A DNA stretch of 64,000 nucleotides from Burkholderia pyrrocinia (GCF_022809715.1 NZ_CP094460.1:2940084-3004083); one strand, 5' to 3'; positions 26,954 through 36,078 are shown, counted from the first letter of the stretch. Numbers and translations are program-made. The notes: generated from the sequence alone by a model not told the origin.

Positions 26954-27366
26954 CCCTTCGCGAACACATATCGTTTGAATTCGGCAGGCACGCCGATGCG
27001 AATCATCCGGTTGTGCTCGGACGACGCGATGTGCAGGATGGTCCCCGGGAAGTCGACATGGCCGGACAGCGGATGCCCGCCGATCTCCGCGCCGTCCTTC
27101 GCGGCCCGCTCCACGTTGATCCGCGCGCCAGTCGCCAGGTCGGCCAGCGTGGTGATCTTCAGGCTCGGCAGCATCACGTCGAAGTCGATCAGCTCCGGCG
27201 AATGGATGGTCGTCACCGTCAGGCACACGCCGTCGACCGAGACGCTGGCGCCGATCTCGATGTCGTCGGTAAACCGCTCGGGGAATTCGATGCTGAAGGT
27301 TCTCAGCTCCCCGTGATCCTTGATGGCCTTGATGACGCCAACGCCCTGCACAATGCCTGTAAACAT
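26653..27366 (-). CDS. ribE: Riboflavin synthase, alpha subunit
   Basis: Catalyses dismutation of two 6,7-dimethyl-8-ribityllumazine to riboflavin. Two lumazine-binding repeats are visible. The first starts MFTGIVQGVGVI, with SVSVDGVCLTVT. The second starts around GHVDFPGTILHI, with YIAINGCSLTVSDV and LIPETRRATTF. It is closest in style to E. coli RibC. The 237-residue protein has a C-terminal helical extension (about residues 205-237) beyond the usual 200-215. No FMN riboswitch is visible upstream. The ATG at 27366 matches the universal MFTG start. No other riboflavin gene is nearby, so this may be a second copy. Confidence 0.92.
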   Translation of the reverse strand: MFTGIVQGVGVIKAIKDHGELRTFSIEFPERFTDDIEIGASVSVDGVCLTVTTIHSPELIDFDVMLPSLKITTLADLATGARINVERAAKDGAEIGGHPLSGHVDFPGTILHIASSEHNRMIRIGVPAEFKRYVFAKGYIAINGCSLTVSDVNRDEGWFEIWLIPETRRATTFDAKGVNDKVNIEIERSTQVVVDTIRESVKETLGELTGIVTTLLAEKGVDIEELLARNVARLPKK

Positions 27367-27608
27367 GGTCGAACCCTCGTCGCAAATTTCCTGGTCGACA
27401 TGATAAGTGATCCGGGGAGAGGCGTCGTCGCGAGGGGGCGGCTTCGGAACGGCAAGCGACATCCGTGAAATCCTGCCGTCGATCAAAGGTTCTTCGCCGA
27501 TTTCAATGGATGTCGCTGTGCGGCCCGTGAGAGGCGGACAAATTTTCTTGAAGCGGCTTCACATGGCAGCATCGCCGCGAACATAGTCGACCGCGTATGG
27601 TGGATCGA

Positions 27609-28148
27609 CTATGCATTTCTGGTGTTTTCGCGTATCAATCGAGGCGGGATTTGGTAAATGACCGACTGGTATTTCGGAGTCTCGCGACGGCCTGTTACAG
27701 TTCCGCCGAGAGACTCGGCGATACGTCGGCTCGGGTAGTTTTCTTCGGCAACGGGATAGGTAAAGCACTGAGTGCCGAGCGTAAGACATGCCCATTCCAC
27801 GACGAGTCTGACCGCCTCGCGTCCGATACCTTCGTAATGCCGATCTTCGCGGATCCAAACGCCTAATTCCGGGCTGACATCGTTGACGTGATGAAACCCC
27901 ACCAAGCCCAGGAACGCTCCACTATCGCGTTGACGAATCGCGAACACGTAGTCCGAGCCTTCGACTATTGCAGGTAGCCAAGTCTGCCAGACGCGATCGA
28001 AGCTCTCCCTGTCGGCCGGGGGTTCCCAAGCCATAAAGCGAGTAAGCGATGGCGTGATGCACTGAAACGCCGCATCGGCGTCGTTGGAAGAGAACGGCCT
28101 GATCGAAAGCCGGGCCGATTCGATATGAATCTCATGCGGACATAGCAT
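27609..28148 (-). CDS. GNAT-family N-acetyltransferase (RimJ/RimL-like)
   Basis: A 179-residue acetyltransferase of the RimJ/RimL type. The N-terminus reads ESARLSIRPFSSNDADAAF, then GLVGFHHVNDVSPELGVWI and the CoA-binding GIGREAVRLVVEWACL. The C-terminal N-x3-SRRIAESLGG motif is present as EENYPSRRIAESLGG. Proteins of this type acetylate amino groups of proteins or small molecules; the substrate is unknown here. It is separated from both neighbours by more than 200 nt and is probably monocistronic. Confidence 0.87.
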   Translation of the reverse strand: MLCPHEIHIESARLSIRPFSSNDADAAFQCITPSLTRFMAWEPPADRESFDRVWQTWLPAIVEGSDYVFAIRQRDSGAFLGLVGFHHVNDVSPELGVWIREDRHYEGIGREAVRLVVEWACLTLGTQCFTYPVAEENYPSRRIAESLGGTVTGRRETPKYQSVIYQIPPRLIRENTRNA

Positions 28149-28273
28149 CGTTCACCTCTGTGCGTTCATCATTTCCATCGAATTGTCGGCCATTTGTGCC
28201 GCCCGGTTGAATCCATCTTCCCGGCCGAATGCCGCCAGTCGCTGCCGCGACCCCGGAAGGTCGTGAATCATCG

Positions 28274-28298
28274 AAAAAGGCCGTGCGTCGGCACGGCC
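28274..28298 (-). terminator. Rho-independent terminator of the ABC exporter gene
   Basis: On the minus strand an 8-bp stem GGCCGTGC/GCACGGCC with a 4-nt loop (28298-28279) is followed by TTTTT (28278-28274). It lies about 80 nt beyond the ABC transporter stop. Confidence 0.8.
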
Positions 28299-28325
28299 TC
28301 GATCCGAATCCGGTCGGGTCAACAC

Positions 28326-28356
28326 GGCCCGGCGGTGATGATCCCACCGCCGGGCC
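28326..28356. terminator. Perfect 12-bp stem-loop after the ABC exporter gene
   Basis: GGCCCGGCGGTG (28326-28337) pairs fully with CACCGCCGGGCC (28345-28356) around a 7-nt loop, 20 nt after the stop. There is no T-run, so it may protect the 3' end of the mRNA or assist the true terminator at 28274-28298. Confidence 0.5.
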
Positions 28357-28375
28357 GCATCGCGACACGCTTGCG

Positions 28376-30238
28376 TCAAGCCTCCGCCGGCTCGCCCAGC
28401 GGCCCGGCATCATCATCCGCCGTGCGCCGGGGCGAATCGATCAACCCCTTCGCGAGCTCCAGCGCCTGCCGCTCGAATAGCCGGCGGTAGATGCCGCCGT
28501 CGATGCGGATCAGCGCGTCGTGGTTGCCTTCCTCGATCACCTTGCCGCGATCGAGCACGAGCAGCCGGTCGAGCGCACGTACGGTCGACAGCCGGTGCGC
28601 GACGACGAGCGTCGTGCGGCCGACCATCAGCCGCTCCATCGCCTGCTGGATCAGCAGCTCGCTTTCGCTGTCGAGGCTCGACGTCGCTTCGTCGAGGATC
28701 AGGATCGGCGCATCGGCGAGGAACGCGCGCGCGATCGCGACGCGCTGGCGCTCGCCGCCCGACAGCTTGATCCCGCGTTCGCCGACGAGCGTGTCATAAC
28801 CGTCCGGCAGCGTGGCGATGAAATCGTGCGCGCTGGCGAGCCGCGCGGCGTGCTCGATGTCCGCGCGGCTCGCGTCGGGGCGCGCATACGCGATGTTCTC
28901 CGCGAGCGTGCGGTGGAACAGCACGGGCTCCTGCTGGACGATTGCGATCTGGCTGCGCAGCGAATCCTGCTGCACGCGCGCGATGTCCTGCCCGTCGATC
29001 GTGATGCGGCCGCCCGATACGTCGTACAGGCGCTGGATCAGCTTGATGAACGTCGTCTTGCCCGACCCCGAGTGGCCGACGAGGCCCACGCGCTCGCCGG
29101 GCGCGATCCGCATCGAGAAATCGTCGTACAGCGGCACCGGATGGTTGCCGTAGCGGAACGTCACGTGCTCGAAGCGGATCTCGCCTTGCCCGATCCGGAT
29201 GGCCGGCGCGCCGGGGCGATCGTCGATGCCGAGCGGCTGGCGTTCGAGCGCGACGAGTTCTTCCATGTCGTTCACCGAGCGCTGCAGGTTGCGGATGTGC
29301 ATGCCGACGTCGCGCAGGTAACCCTGCAGCATGAAGAACATCGTCAGCGCGAACGCGATGTCGCCGACGCTCGCCTCATCGTTCGCCCACAGCCGCAGCG
29401 CGACGCCGATCATCGCGGCCTGCATCGCGACGAGCATCGCGCCCTGCAGCCCGCCGTTGAATGTGCCGCGCACCCACGTGCGGCGCGTGCGCTGCCGCCA
29501 CTTGCCGATCACGCGCGCGAGCCGCGCTTCCTCGCGCGTCTCCGCGCCGAACGCCTTGACGACCGCGTTGCAGCTCACCGCGTCGGCGAGCGCGCCGCCC
29601 ATGCGCGTATCCCACAGGTTGCCGAGCCGCGCGGCCGGCGCGACGACGCCGAGCGACACGGCGACCGTCACCGCGATGTACAGCAGCGAGCCCGCGCCGA
29701 CGACAAGCCCCATCACGGGCCAGTGCGTGCCGAGCAGCACGGTTGCGCCGACCAGCATCGCGACCGACGGCAGCAGCGCGATCAGCACGGTGTCGTTCAG
29801 CAGGTCGAGCGCCCAGATGCCGCGCGTGATCTTGCGCACGGTCGAACCCGCGAAGCTGTTCGCGTGCCAGTCGGTCGAGAAGCGCTGCACGCGGTGGAAC
29901 GATGCGGCGGCGATCTCGCTCATCATCTTCAGCGTGAGCGTGATGATGTTCAGGTAGACGCCTTGCCGCAGCACCGTCGCGCCGATGCCGAGCGCGGCGA
30001 GCGTGCCGAACGCGACGATCGCCGAATGCCATGCGGCGGCGCGGTCGGTCAGGCCGGTCGACAGCGCGTCGACGAGGCGGCCGGCGAACAGCGGCGTGAG
30101 CACGTCGGCGAGCGCGGCGAGCAGCGCGAAGGTCGCGACCGTGGCGATGCGCGCCGGCTGCTTGCGCCAGTAGCGGATGGTGAAGCCGAAGACGGCCTTG
30201 AATGCGTGGCCGCCCAGATGGGAGGTTTTTCTGGTCAT
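28376..30238 (-). CDS. ABC exporter, fused permease and ATPase (MsbA-like)
   Basis: A 620-residue half-transporter that would work as a homodimer in the inner membrane. Residues about 30-320 hold six membrane segments (for example ATVATFALLAALADVLTPLF). The ATPase has Walker A GHSGSGKTT, a Q-loop, the signature LSGGERQRVAIAR, Walker B ILILDEATSSLD and the H-loop VVAHRLSTV. The transported substrate cannot be told. The start has no clear ribosome binding site. Upstream on the same strand lie a short frame with a very strong binding site (30409-30459) and a candidate promoter. Confidence 0.9.
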   Translation of the reverse strand: MTRKTSHLGGHAFKAVFGFTIRYWRKQPARIATVATFALLAALADVLTPLFAGRLVDALSTGLTDRAAAWHSAIVAFGTLAALGIGATVLRQGVYLNIITLTLKMMSEIAAASFHRVQRFSTDWHANSFAGSTVRKITRGIWALDLLNDTVLIALLPSVAMLVGATVLLGTHWPVMGLVVGAGSLLYIAVTVAVSLGVVAPAARLGNLWDTRMGGALADAVSCNAVVKAFGAETREEARLARVIGKWRQRTRRTWVRGTFNGGLQGAMLVAMQAAMIGVALRLWANDEASVGDIAFALTMFFMLQGYLRDVGMHIRNLQRSVNDMEELVALERQPLGIDDRPGAPAIRIGQGEIRFEHVTFRYGNHPVPLYDDFSMRIAPGERVGLVGHSGSGKTTFIKLIQRLYDVSGGRITIDGQDIARVQQDSLRSQIAIVQQEPVLFHRTLAENIAYARPDASRADIEHAARLASAHDFIATLPDGYDTLVGERGIKLSGGERQRVAIARAFLADAPILILDEATSSLDSESELLIQQAMERLMVGRTTLVVAHRLSTVRALDRLLVLDRGKVIEEGNHDALIRIDGGIYRRLFERQALELAKGLIDSPRRTADDDAGPLGEPAEA

Positions 30239-30408
30239 TTATCATTGCCCGGCGCATCGCGCGACGGGACTTTCCGGTTCGGAGAACGTCGAAAACGCAA
30301 CAGCCGGAGCCGCGTGGAAAACGCGGGCGGAACGAAACGGGCTGTCGGGAAAAGCGCGGCTGACGGGTTAGCGAAAAACTCGGGAGCCGGCGCGGACGGC
30401 GGGCTGGA

Positions 30409-30459
30409 TCAGCTGCGCCGTGGGACCACGTTCGGGAAGGTTGCTGGCATTCGGAACAT
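30409..30459 (-). CDS. Putative 16-residue leader peptide upstream of the ABC exporter
   Basis: ATG at 30459 lies 4 nt after an extended Shine-Dalgarno sequence (AGGGAGGT, 30471-30464), far better than that of the exporter gene. It reads MFRMPATFPNVVPRRS and stops with TGA at 30411-30409. The exporter starts 170 nt further on. It may be a translated leader with a regulatory role, or a chance frame. No attenuator hairpin with a T-run was recognised. Confidence 0.45.
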   Translation of the reverse strand: MFRMPATFPNVVPRRS

Positions 30460-30511
30460 CTGCACCTCCCTGAAGTGAACGGTTGAAAGGACGCCGAAAA
30501 GACGTGTAAAG

Positions 30512-30541
30512 ATTCTATCAGCAGTGTTCTGCACGCTGCAA
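30512..30541 (-). promoter_or_regulatory. Candidate promoter for the ABC exporter
   Basis: On the minus strand TTGCAG (30541-30536) and TAGAAT (30517-30512) are separated by 18 nt. This places a start about 265 nt upstream of the exporter and just upstream of the short leader frame. The rest of 30239-30772 holds no other gene that I can support. Confidence 0.4.
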
Positions 30542-30772
30542 CGTCTGACGAATGCGGCGTTGCGGCGTCGATACGGTTAGTATTCAGGGTTTCGGCCCTT
30601 CTTTTGCGGGGCTTTCCGCGAAGCGGCGGCGCAAGGGCCGGCGGGCGCATCGATTACACTTCGGCGTCCGCGGCACGCGACGGTGCGTGCGTCCCGGCGC
30701 GACCCGACACAACGAGCGGCCAGCCGATGCGGCCCTCGAAGATTTACCCCCCGATACACTCCTGAGGAAACG

Positions 30773-31654
30773 ATGAGCGACGTTCAGCAAGGCATCCTGG
30801 CTCCGATCGACACGGCGGCCCGATACCTCACTTTCACGATTTCGAATGACGGCAATGTGGCGGCGGCACTGGCCGCGCTGCGCGAGATCGTCGACGGGCG
30901 CGACACGGTCGTCGGTTTCGGACAGGCGCTGCCGGCGCACCTCGGGCGCCCGGTTCCGGGCCTGACCGACTATCCGGCGTTCGCGGTGAAGGACCGCACG
31001 CTGCCGGCGACGCCGGCCGACGTGTGGGTCTGGCTGCGCGCCGACGATCGCGGCGAGATCGTGCTGCGTGCGCGGGCGATCGAGCGCGCTCTGGCGCCGG
31101 CGTTCGCGCTGCAGGACGCCGTCGACGGCTTCCGCTATTCGAACGATCGCGACCTGTCCGGCTACGAGGACGGCACCGAGAACCCGACCGGCGACGACGC
31201 GCTCGACGCGGCGATCGTGGCGGGGCAGGGTGCGGGGCTCGACGGTTCGAGCTTCGTCGCGGTCCAGCAGTGGCTGCACGACTTCGACCAGATGGAGCGC
31301 ATTCCGTCGGGCGACATGGACAACATCATCGGGCGCCGCCGCTCGGACAACGAGGAACTCGACGACGCGCCCGAGTTCGCGCACGTGAAGCGCACCGCGC
31401 AGGAAAGCTTCGAGCCGGAGGCGTTCATGCTGCGCCGTTCGTCGCCGTGGTCGGACGCGCGCCGCGCGGGCCTCTACTTCGTTGCGTTCGGCTGCTCGTT
31501 CCGCGCGTTCGACGTGCAGATGCGCCGCATGAGCGGCGCGGACGACGGGATCGTCGACGGCCTGTTCCGCTTCACGCGGCCGCTGACGGGCGCGTATTTC
31601 TGGTGCCCGCCGATGAAGGACGGCAAGCTGGACCTGTCCGCGCTCGGACTGTAA
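30773..31654 (+). CDS. Dyp-type haem peroxidase (YfeX-like)
   Basis: A 293-residue dye-decolourising peroxidase. The family GxxDG motif is GYEDGTENP, with catalytic D133. The proximal haem ligand is H204 (EFAHVKRTAQ), and a distal arginine is in FMLRRSSPW. The length and sequence style fit the cytoplasmic YfeX/DypB group, which uses hydrogen peroxide to oxidise porphyrins or aromatic compounds. The ATG at 30773 follows GAGGAAA. A strong terminator follows. It is convergent with the OsmC gene, another peroxide-related function. Confidence 0.92.
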   Translation: MSDVQQGILAPIDTAARYLTFTISNDGNVAAALAALREIVDGRDTVVGFGQALPAHLGRPVPGLTDYPAFAVKDRTLPATPADVWVWLRADDRGEIVLRARAIERALAPAFALQDAVDGFRYSNDRDLSGYEDGTENPTGDDALDAAIVAGQGAGLDGSSFVAVQQWLHDFDQMERIPSGDMDNIIGRRRSDNEELDDAPEFAHVKRTAQESFEPEAFMLRRSSPWSDARRAGLYFVAFGCSFRAFDVQMRRMSGADDGIVDGLFRFTRPLTGAYFWCPPMKDGKLDLSALGL

Positions 31655-31674
31655 GCGCCTGGTCGTATCGATGG

Positions 31675-31716
31675 ACGGGCGGGCTGCGCATCGTGCGCGG
31701 CCCGCCCGTTTTGTTT
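31675..31716 (+). terminator. Terminator between dyp and osmC genes
   Basis: ACGGGCGGGC (31675-31684) pairs with GCCCGCCCGT (31700-31709), and an inner GCGCA/TGCGC extends the stem around a 3-nt loop. TTTTGTTT follows. It ends the peroxidase transcript and may also act on the convergent osmC transcript. Confidence 0.8.
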
Positions 31717-31758
31717 GTCAGGCGTCGATGGTGTGCCGCGTGCCGCTCGCCGCGCACG

Positions 31759-32160
31759 TCACTTCAACGTCGTCTCGATTCGCGTACCGCGCTTGATGAA
31801 CTGCGTCACGGGCGTCTTCTCGCAGATCTCGGCGAGGCGCTGGCGTTGCGCGTCGTCGAGCGGACCGTCGAGCGTCACGACGCGGCGCACGTATTGCACG
31901 CCTTCGCGATCGGCATGCAGCTCGGTGCGCACGTCGATGCGCGCGGCCGGCCACGACTTGCGCTGCATGTACATGCGGAGCGTCGCGGCCGTGCATTGCG
32001 CGAGACCGGCAAGCACGAACTCGTACGGTGCCGGCCCGCGATCCTGGCCGCCTTCGCGCGGCGCTTCGTCACCGGTCAGCGCATGCGTGCCGGCCTGCAG
32101 CTGGACGACGTAATCGGGCGCGTCGGCATCGAGGACGGCGGCGGCATGGATGAGCGACAT
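31759..32160 (-). CDS. OsmC/Ohr-family thiol peroxidase-like protein
   Basis: A 133-residue OsmC-family protein, which usually reduces organic hydroperoxides through two cysteines. The expected pair is present: C56 in LAGLAQCTAATLRMY and C113 in LAEICEKTPV. The PAPYEFVLAGLA helix is typical. The sequence fits the wider OsmC/YhfA group more than Ohr. The ATG at 32160 follows GGAGA by 7 nt. It is convergent with the Dyp peroxidase gene and divergent from nothing; the LysR gene upstream is in the same direction. Confidence 0.88.
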   Translation of the reverse strand: MSLIHAAAVLDADAPDYVVQLQAGTHALTGDEAPREGGQDRGPAPYEFVLAGLAQCTAATLRMYMQRKSWPAARIDVRTELHADREGVQYVRRVVTLDGPLDDAQRQRLAEICEKTPVTQFIKRGTRIETTLK

Positions 32161-32257
32161 GGCAAGTCTCCGGTAAGCGGGAAAAAGGAAGCGGGCGACG
32201 CATGGCGGCGCGAACCCGTCAGCATACCGTTTCGCTCGTAACGGCGTCCGCAGCGTG

Positions 32258-33181
32258 TTATGCGTCGGCGACGCCCGCGCTGCTGCGCACGAGCGCGGCG
32301 ATGCGTTCGCGCACCCACTGGTGCGCGCGATCGGTGTCGCGCGATTCGTGCCAGTACGCGAGCAGCGGGAACGGCCTGAGCCGCAGCGGCAGCGGCCGCA
32401 CGACGATCGGCAGCAGCGCGGCCATCCGCAGCGCATAGGTGTGCGGCAGCGTGACCAGCAGGTCGCCGGTCGCGGCGATCTGGCATGCGGCGAAATAGTG
32501 CTGGCAGGTGAGCCGGATATCGCGGAAGCGCCCGTCGCTGCCGAGCAATACGTCGAGCGATTGCGGTTCGCCGAACGACGACACCGCGATATGCCGCGCC
32601 GCGAAATAGTCGCCGCGCCGCAGCGGGTCGCGCGCGAGCGGATGATCGCGGCGCAGTGCGACGACGAGCGAATCGTCGAGCAGGTGCTCGGTGGCGATGC
32701 GCGGGCCCGTCTGCACGCGACGCTCGACCGCGAGATCGAGATTGCCCGATGCGAGTTCGCGCTCGATGTCGGGCACCGCGATGCGACGGCTCACGAGCCG
32801 CAGGCCCGGCGCTTCGTCGGCGAACGCGGCGACGATCCGCGGCAGCGCGATCGATTCGAGCACGTCGCGAATGCCGACCGCGATGCTCAGGTCGAGCGTT
32901 GCGGGATCGAATGCCGACGGATCGCGCACGGTGCCTTGCAGGCCCTTCAAGTGCAACTGCACGTCCGCGATGATCGACCGTGTGCGCTCGGTCGGCACGA
33001 CGCGGTTGCCCTGGCGCACGAACAGCGGATCGTCGAAATGCGCGCGCAGCCGGTTGAGCGCGTGCGTGACCGCGGGCTGCGTGAGATGCAGCGCGCGGGC
33101 GGCCGCGCCGATGCCGCCGTGCACGTAAACGGCGTCGAGCACGCGAAACAGGTTCAGGTCGAGACGGTGATCGGCGGGCAC
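32258..33181 (-). CDS. LysR-family transcriptional regulator
   Basis: A regulator of about 307 residues. The N-terminal winged helix-turn-helix is LDLNLFRVLDAVYVHGGIGAAARALHLTQPAVTHALNRLR, and the two-lobed effector domain follows. It resembles the NodD/LinR-like group (DLNLFRVLDAV, FDPATLDLSIAVGIRD). The GTG at 33181 gives a normal family length and start. An in-frame ATG at 33361 would add 60 residues of low-complexity sequence and is less likely. The OsmC gene is 97 nt downstream in the same direction, so osmC could be co-transcribed or a target. Confidence 0.85.
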   Translation of the reverse strand: MPADHRLDLNLFRVLDAVYVHGGIGAAARALHLTQPAVTHALNRLRAHFDDPLFVRQGNRVVPTERTRSIIADVQLHLKGLQGTVRDPSAFDPATLDLSIAVGIRDVLESIALPRIVAAFADEAPGLRLVSRRIAVPDIERELASGNLDLAVERRVQTGPRIATEHLLDDSLVVALRRDHPLARDPLRRGDYFAARHIAVSSFGEPQSLDVLLGSDGRFRDIRLTCQHYFAACQIAATGDLLVTLPHTYALRMAALLPIVVRPLPLRLRPFPLLAYWHESRDTDRAHQWVRERIAALVRSSAGVADA

Positions 33182-33613
33182 GGGGCGCAGGCGGCGTGGT
33201 GAACGGTGGATCGATTCTAAAGGATGCGCAGGCAACGGATGCGCGGGCTTTCGTGTGCGGCGATCGATGACGTTCGATGCATGTCGGGGCCGTTCTGGCC
33301 GGTATGCAACCGCAGCTTCGTCCGATGCGCAATGCAGCGAAACGCGCGCATCGTGACGCATGACGGCGCAATGATCGGCTTCATCGACAGGCTCGATGCC
33401 GTGTTGGCATACGATCAGTTCGCGACAGCCTGTAGTAATCCGCCATCATGCTGTCCACGTCGGCCATTTCGCGCCAAAGGCGCTACCCGTTCGGCTAAGA
33501 TGCCGTCGCTTCATATTTCGGGATAGCCGTCCTGTCGCACGCATTCAAACCAAATATAAGCCTGACAGTTCGACGGTATTAGAAGAAGTCGAAACAAGTC
33601 GGGGGCTTGGCCA
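33182..33613. other. Divergent intergenic region between LysR and AraC regulators
   Basis: 432 bases without a supported gene. It should hold the promoters of both divergent regulator genes. TATAAG at about 33555 is a possible -10 for the AraC gene, but its -35 is poor. I see no repeat or terminator here. Confidence 0.3.
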
Positions 33614-34732
33614 GTGAATGCAGCAGATCAGAGGTGGGTCGTTATCTATTTGAGTACGGGGTTTTCGTTGGCCCAGGCCGCGCGTCTCGCCGAGGCTTTC
33701 AACCTGGCGAATCGCCTGCATGCGTTCAGTGCGGATTACCAGTTGAAGTACGTATCCGAAAGCGGGGGACTGTTGCAGTCGTCGTCCGGCGTGAGCATCG
33801 CGGCCGATCCGCTCGGCGACGAGCACGGCCGTCGTGCGCTCGCGTTCTTTCATCTTCACGGCGATCGCGCGGCCGTCAACTGGAACGACGCGTTGCAGCG
33901 GCGCCTGACCGACATTCGCCGGCACGCGCGCTGGATCGTCGATGCGATGGACCTGCCCGCGCTCGCGGCCACGCAGCGGCCGTCGGCGGCGATCCACGTG
34001 TCGCCCGGCAAAGCCGGGCGCCGCGCCGACGCGACGGTCGAACTGCAGGCCGGCGAGACCGACGTGTTCGCGGCCGCGCTCGACATGTTCCGCGCCGATC
34101 TCGGCGACAGTGCCGCGCAGGAGATCGCCAGCAACATGCTGCGGCCGGTCGAGCAGCGCTATGCACAGTCGATGTGGGCGTTTCGCGAACTGAGCGCGAG
34201 CCCGTCGATCCGGATGTCGGCGCAGCGGCTGCGCGCGCTGAGCGTGAACCGCATCTCGATCGCGAACGCCGCACAGGCCGCCGCGATGAGCGAGCGCAAT
34301 TTCCTGCGGCGCTTCAAGAAGGAGATCGGCGTGACGCCGACCGCGTTCGTCCAGCAGGTGCGGCTCGAGCGCGCGTGCCACATGCTGATCCATACGACGC
34401 TGCCGGCCGACAAGGTCGCGCGCCGCACGGGGTTCGGCAGCGGCGAGCGGCTCGCGAAGCTGTTTCGTCAGCGCCTGCTGATGTCGCCGACCGAATTTCG
34501 CGTCGCCGAGCGGGAAAAGATCCTTGGCCACGATGCCGCGTCGCGCGATGCGGACGACCGACCTGCAGCCGAGTTTTGCGAGGGCGGAGGGGCGAATTGC
34601 GGCGCGCGCGCCGACGCGCGGGAGAAAACGGGGCGGATACCCGTAGAATCGTCCTGTCGCGATCTCGATTCCCGGTTTACATGCCCTTCCTCCCCACTAC
34701 CGCCACCGCCCCTTTCTGCCCGTCGGAAGTAA
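33614..34732 (+). CDS. AraC-family transcriptional regulator (GlxA/FtrA-like) with extended C-terminus
   Basis: A 372-residue regulator. Residues about 1-190 look like the divergent DJ-1/PfpI-like sensor half of GlxA/FtrA-type regulators. The AraC helix-turn-helix pair follows: ISIANAAQAAAMSERNFLRRFKKEIGVTPTAFVQQVRLERA, then KVARRTGFGSGERLAKLFRQRLLMSPTEFR. After the domain there are about 55 residues of low-complexity sequence. The gene overlaps the first 52 nt of mntH on the same strand. The GTG at 33614 is the apparent start. The target is unknown. Confidence 0.85.
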   Translation: MNAADQRWVVIYLSTGFSLAQAARLAEAFNLANRLHAFSADYQLKYVSESGGLLQSSSGVSIAADPLGDEHGRRALAFFHLHGDRAAVNWNDALQRRLTDIRRHARWIVDAMDLPALAATQRPSAAIHVSPGKAGRRADATVELQAGETDVFAAALDMFRADLGDSAAQEIASNMLRPVEQRYAQSMWAFRELSASPSIRMSAQRLRALSVNRISIANAAQAAAMSERNFLRRFKKEIGVTPTAFVQQVRLERACHMLIHTTLPADKVARRTGFGSGERLAKLFRQRLLMSPTEFRVAEREKILGHDAASRDADDRPAAEFCEGGGANCGARADAREKTGRIPVESSCRDLDSRFTCPSSPLPPPPLSARRK

Positions 34733-35997
34733 AGGGCAGCATCACGATCGACGCCGGCGCGCCACGCTGGCAGAAGCTCAAGCGCTTTTTCGGCCCCGGC
34801 CTGCTCGTCGCGATCGGTTACATGGATCCCGGCAACTGGGCGACCGACATCCAGGCCGGCTCGCAGTTCGGCTATTCGCTGCTGTGGGTCGTCGCGTTCT
34901 CGAGCCTCGCGGCGATCTTCCTGCAGATGCTCGCGGCGCGGCTCGGCCTCGTCGCGGGCAGGGATCTCGCGCAGGCCAGCTACGACCGCTACGGCCGGTT
35001 TGGCCGCATCGTGCAGTGGGTCACCGCCGAAGTGTCGATCATCGCGTGCGACATCGCGGAAGTCCTCGGCTGCGCGCTTGCGTTCAAGCTGCTGCTCGGT
35101 GTGCCGCTCGCGTGGGGGATCGTGCTGACCGCGCTCGACACGATGATCGTGCTCGGCCTGCAGGGCAAGGGGTTCCGGCAGATCGAGGCGATCGTGCTCG
35201 GGCTGATCGCGACGATGGCGTTCTGCTTCGTCGCGCAGGTCGCGATCACGCCGCCCGACTGGCACGCGGTGGTCGGCGGGCTCGTGCCCGGCGATCCGGG
35301 CCACGACCGCAAGGATGCGATCGTGCTCGCGCTCGGCATCGTCGGCGCGACGATCATGCCGCACAACCTGTACCTGCATTCGTCGGTCGTGCAGACGCGG
35401 CATGTCGTCGGCGGCACGCGCGGCGTGGTCCGCGACACGCTCGCGCTGGTGCGCATCGATACCTGCGTGTCGCTGTTCGTCGCGATGCTCGTCAATGCAG
35501 CGATCCTGATCGTCGCGGGGGCGGCGTTCCATGCGACGGGCCAGCACAACGTGACCGACATCGAGCAGGCCTACAAGCTGATTACGCCGATCGCGGGCGG
35601 CGCGGCCGCGCTGCTGTTCGGCATCGCGCTGCTCGCGTCGGGGCAAAGCTCGACGCTGACCGGCACGATCGCCGGCCAGGTGATCATGGACGGCTTCCTG
35701 CACACGAAGATCCCGTGCTACCAGCGCCGGCTGATCACGCGCGGGCTCGCGCTCGTGCCGGCGCTGATCGGCGTGCTGTGGCTCGGCGACGGGTCGGTCG
35801 GGAAACTGCTCGTCTGGAGCCAGGTGCTGCTGAGCCTGCAGCTGCCGTTCGCGATGTGGCCGCTGATTCGGTCGGTCAGCGATCGCAACGTGATGGGCGA
35901 GCACACGATCGGCCGCGGGATGCAGGTTGCCGCGTGGGCGCTGTTCGTCGTCATCACCGGCACGAACCTGCTGCTGATCACCGGTGTCGCGGGCTGA
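34681..35997 (+). CDS. mntH: Nramp-family divalent metal/H+ symporter MntH
   Basis: A 438-residue inner-membrane Mn2+ (and Fe2+) importer. The Nramp metal-site motifs are DPGNW (MDPGNWATDIQAGSQFGYSLLWV) and MPHNLYLHSSV. About eleven membrane helices follow the family pattern, ending in ALFVVITGTNLLLITGV. Manganese import supports oxidative-stress defence. The start overlaps the end of the AraC-type regulator gene. No recognisable Mur or MntR site was identified. Confidence 0.92.
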   Translation: MPFLPTTATAPFCPSEVKGSITIDAGAPRWQKLKRFFGPGLLVAIGYMDPGNWATDIQAGSQFGYSLLWVVAFSSLAAIFLQMLAARLGLVAGRDLAQASYDRYGRFGRIVQWVTAEVSIIACDIAEVLGCALAFKLLLGVPLAWGIVLTALDTMIVLGLQGKGFRQIEAIVLGLIATMAFCFVAQVAITPPDWHAVVGGLVPGDPGHDRKDAIVLALGIVGATIMPHNLYLHSSVVQTRHVVGGTRGVVRDTLALVRIDTCVSLFVAMLVNAAILIVAGAAFHATGQHNVTDIEQAYKLITPIAGGAAALLFGIALLASGQSSTLTGTIAGQVIMDGFLHTKIPCYQRRLITRGLALVPALIGVLWLGDGSVGKLLVWSQVLLSLQLPFAMWPLIRSVSDRNVMGEHTIGRGMQVAAWALFVVITGTNLLLITGVAG

Positions 35998-36078
35998 TAC
36001 AGCCTGTCACAGGCTGACACAGACGCGCTGCGCGCATGCGGTAAACTGCGGCCTTTCGATCGTCGTCCGAAGTCCGTT

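Noticed and set aside
27367..27608. FMN riboswitch upstream of riboflavin synthase
   Set aside because: None of the conserved RFN-element segments could be found on the minus strand between ribE and the next gene.
36000..36016. CAGCCTG-TCA-CAGGCTG hairpin after mntH as a terminator
   Set aside because: The stem is only 7 bp and has no T-run; the PAP2 gene may simply be read through.
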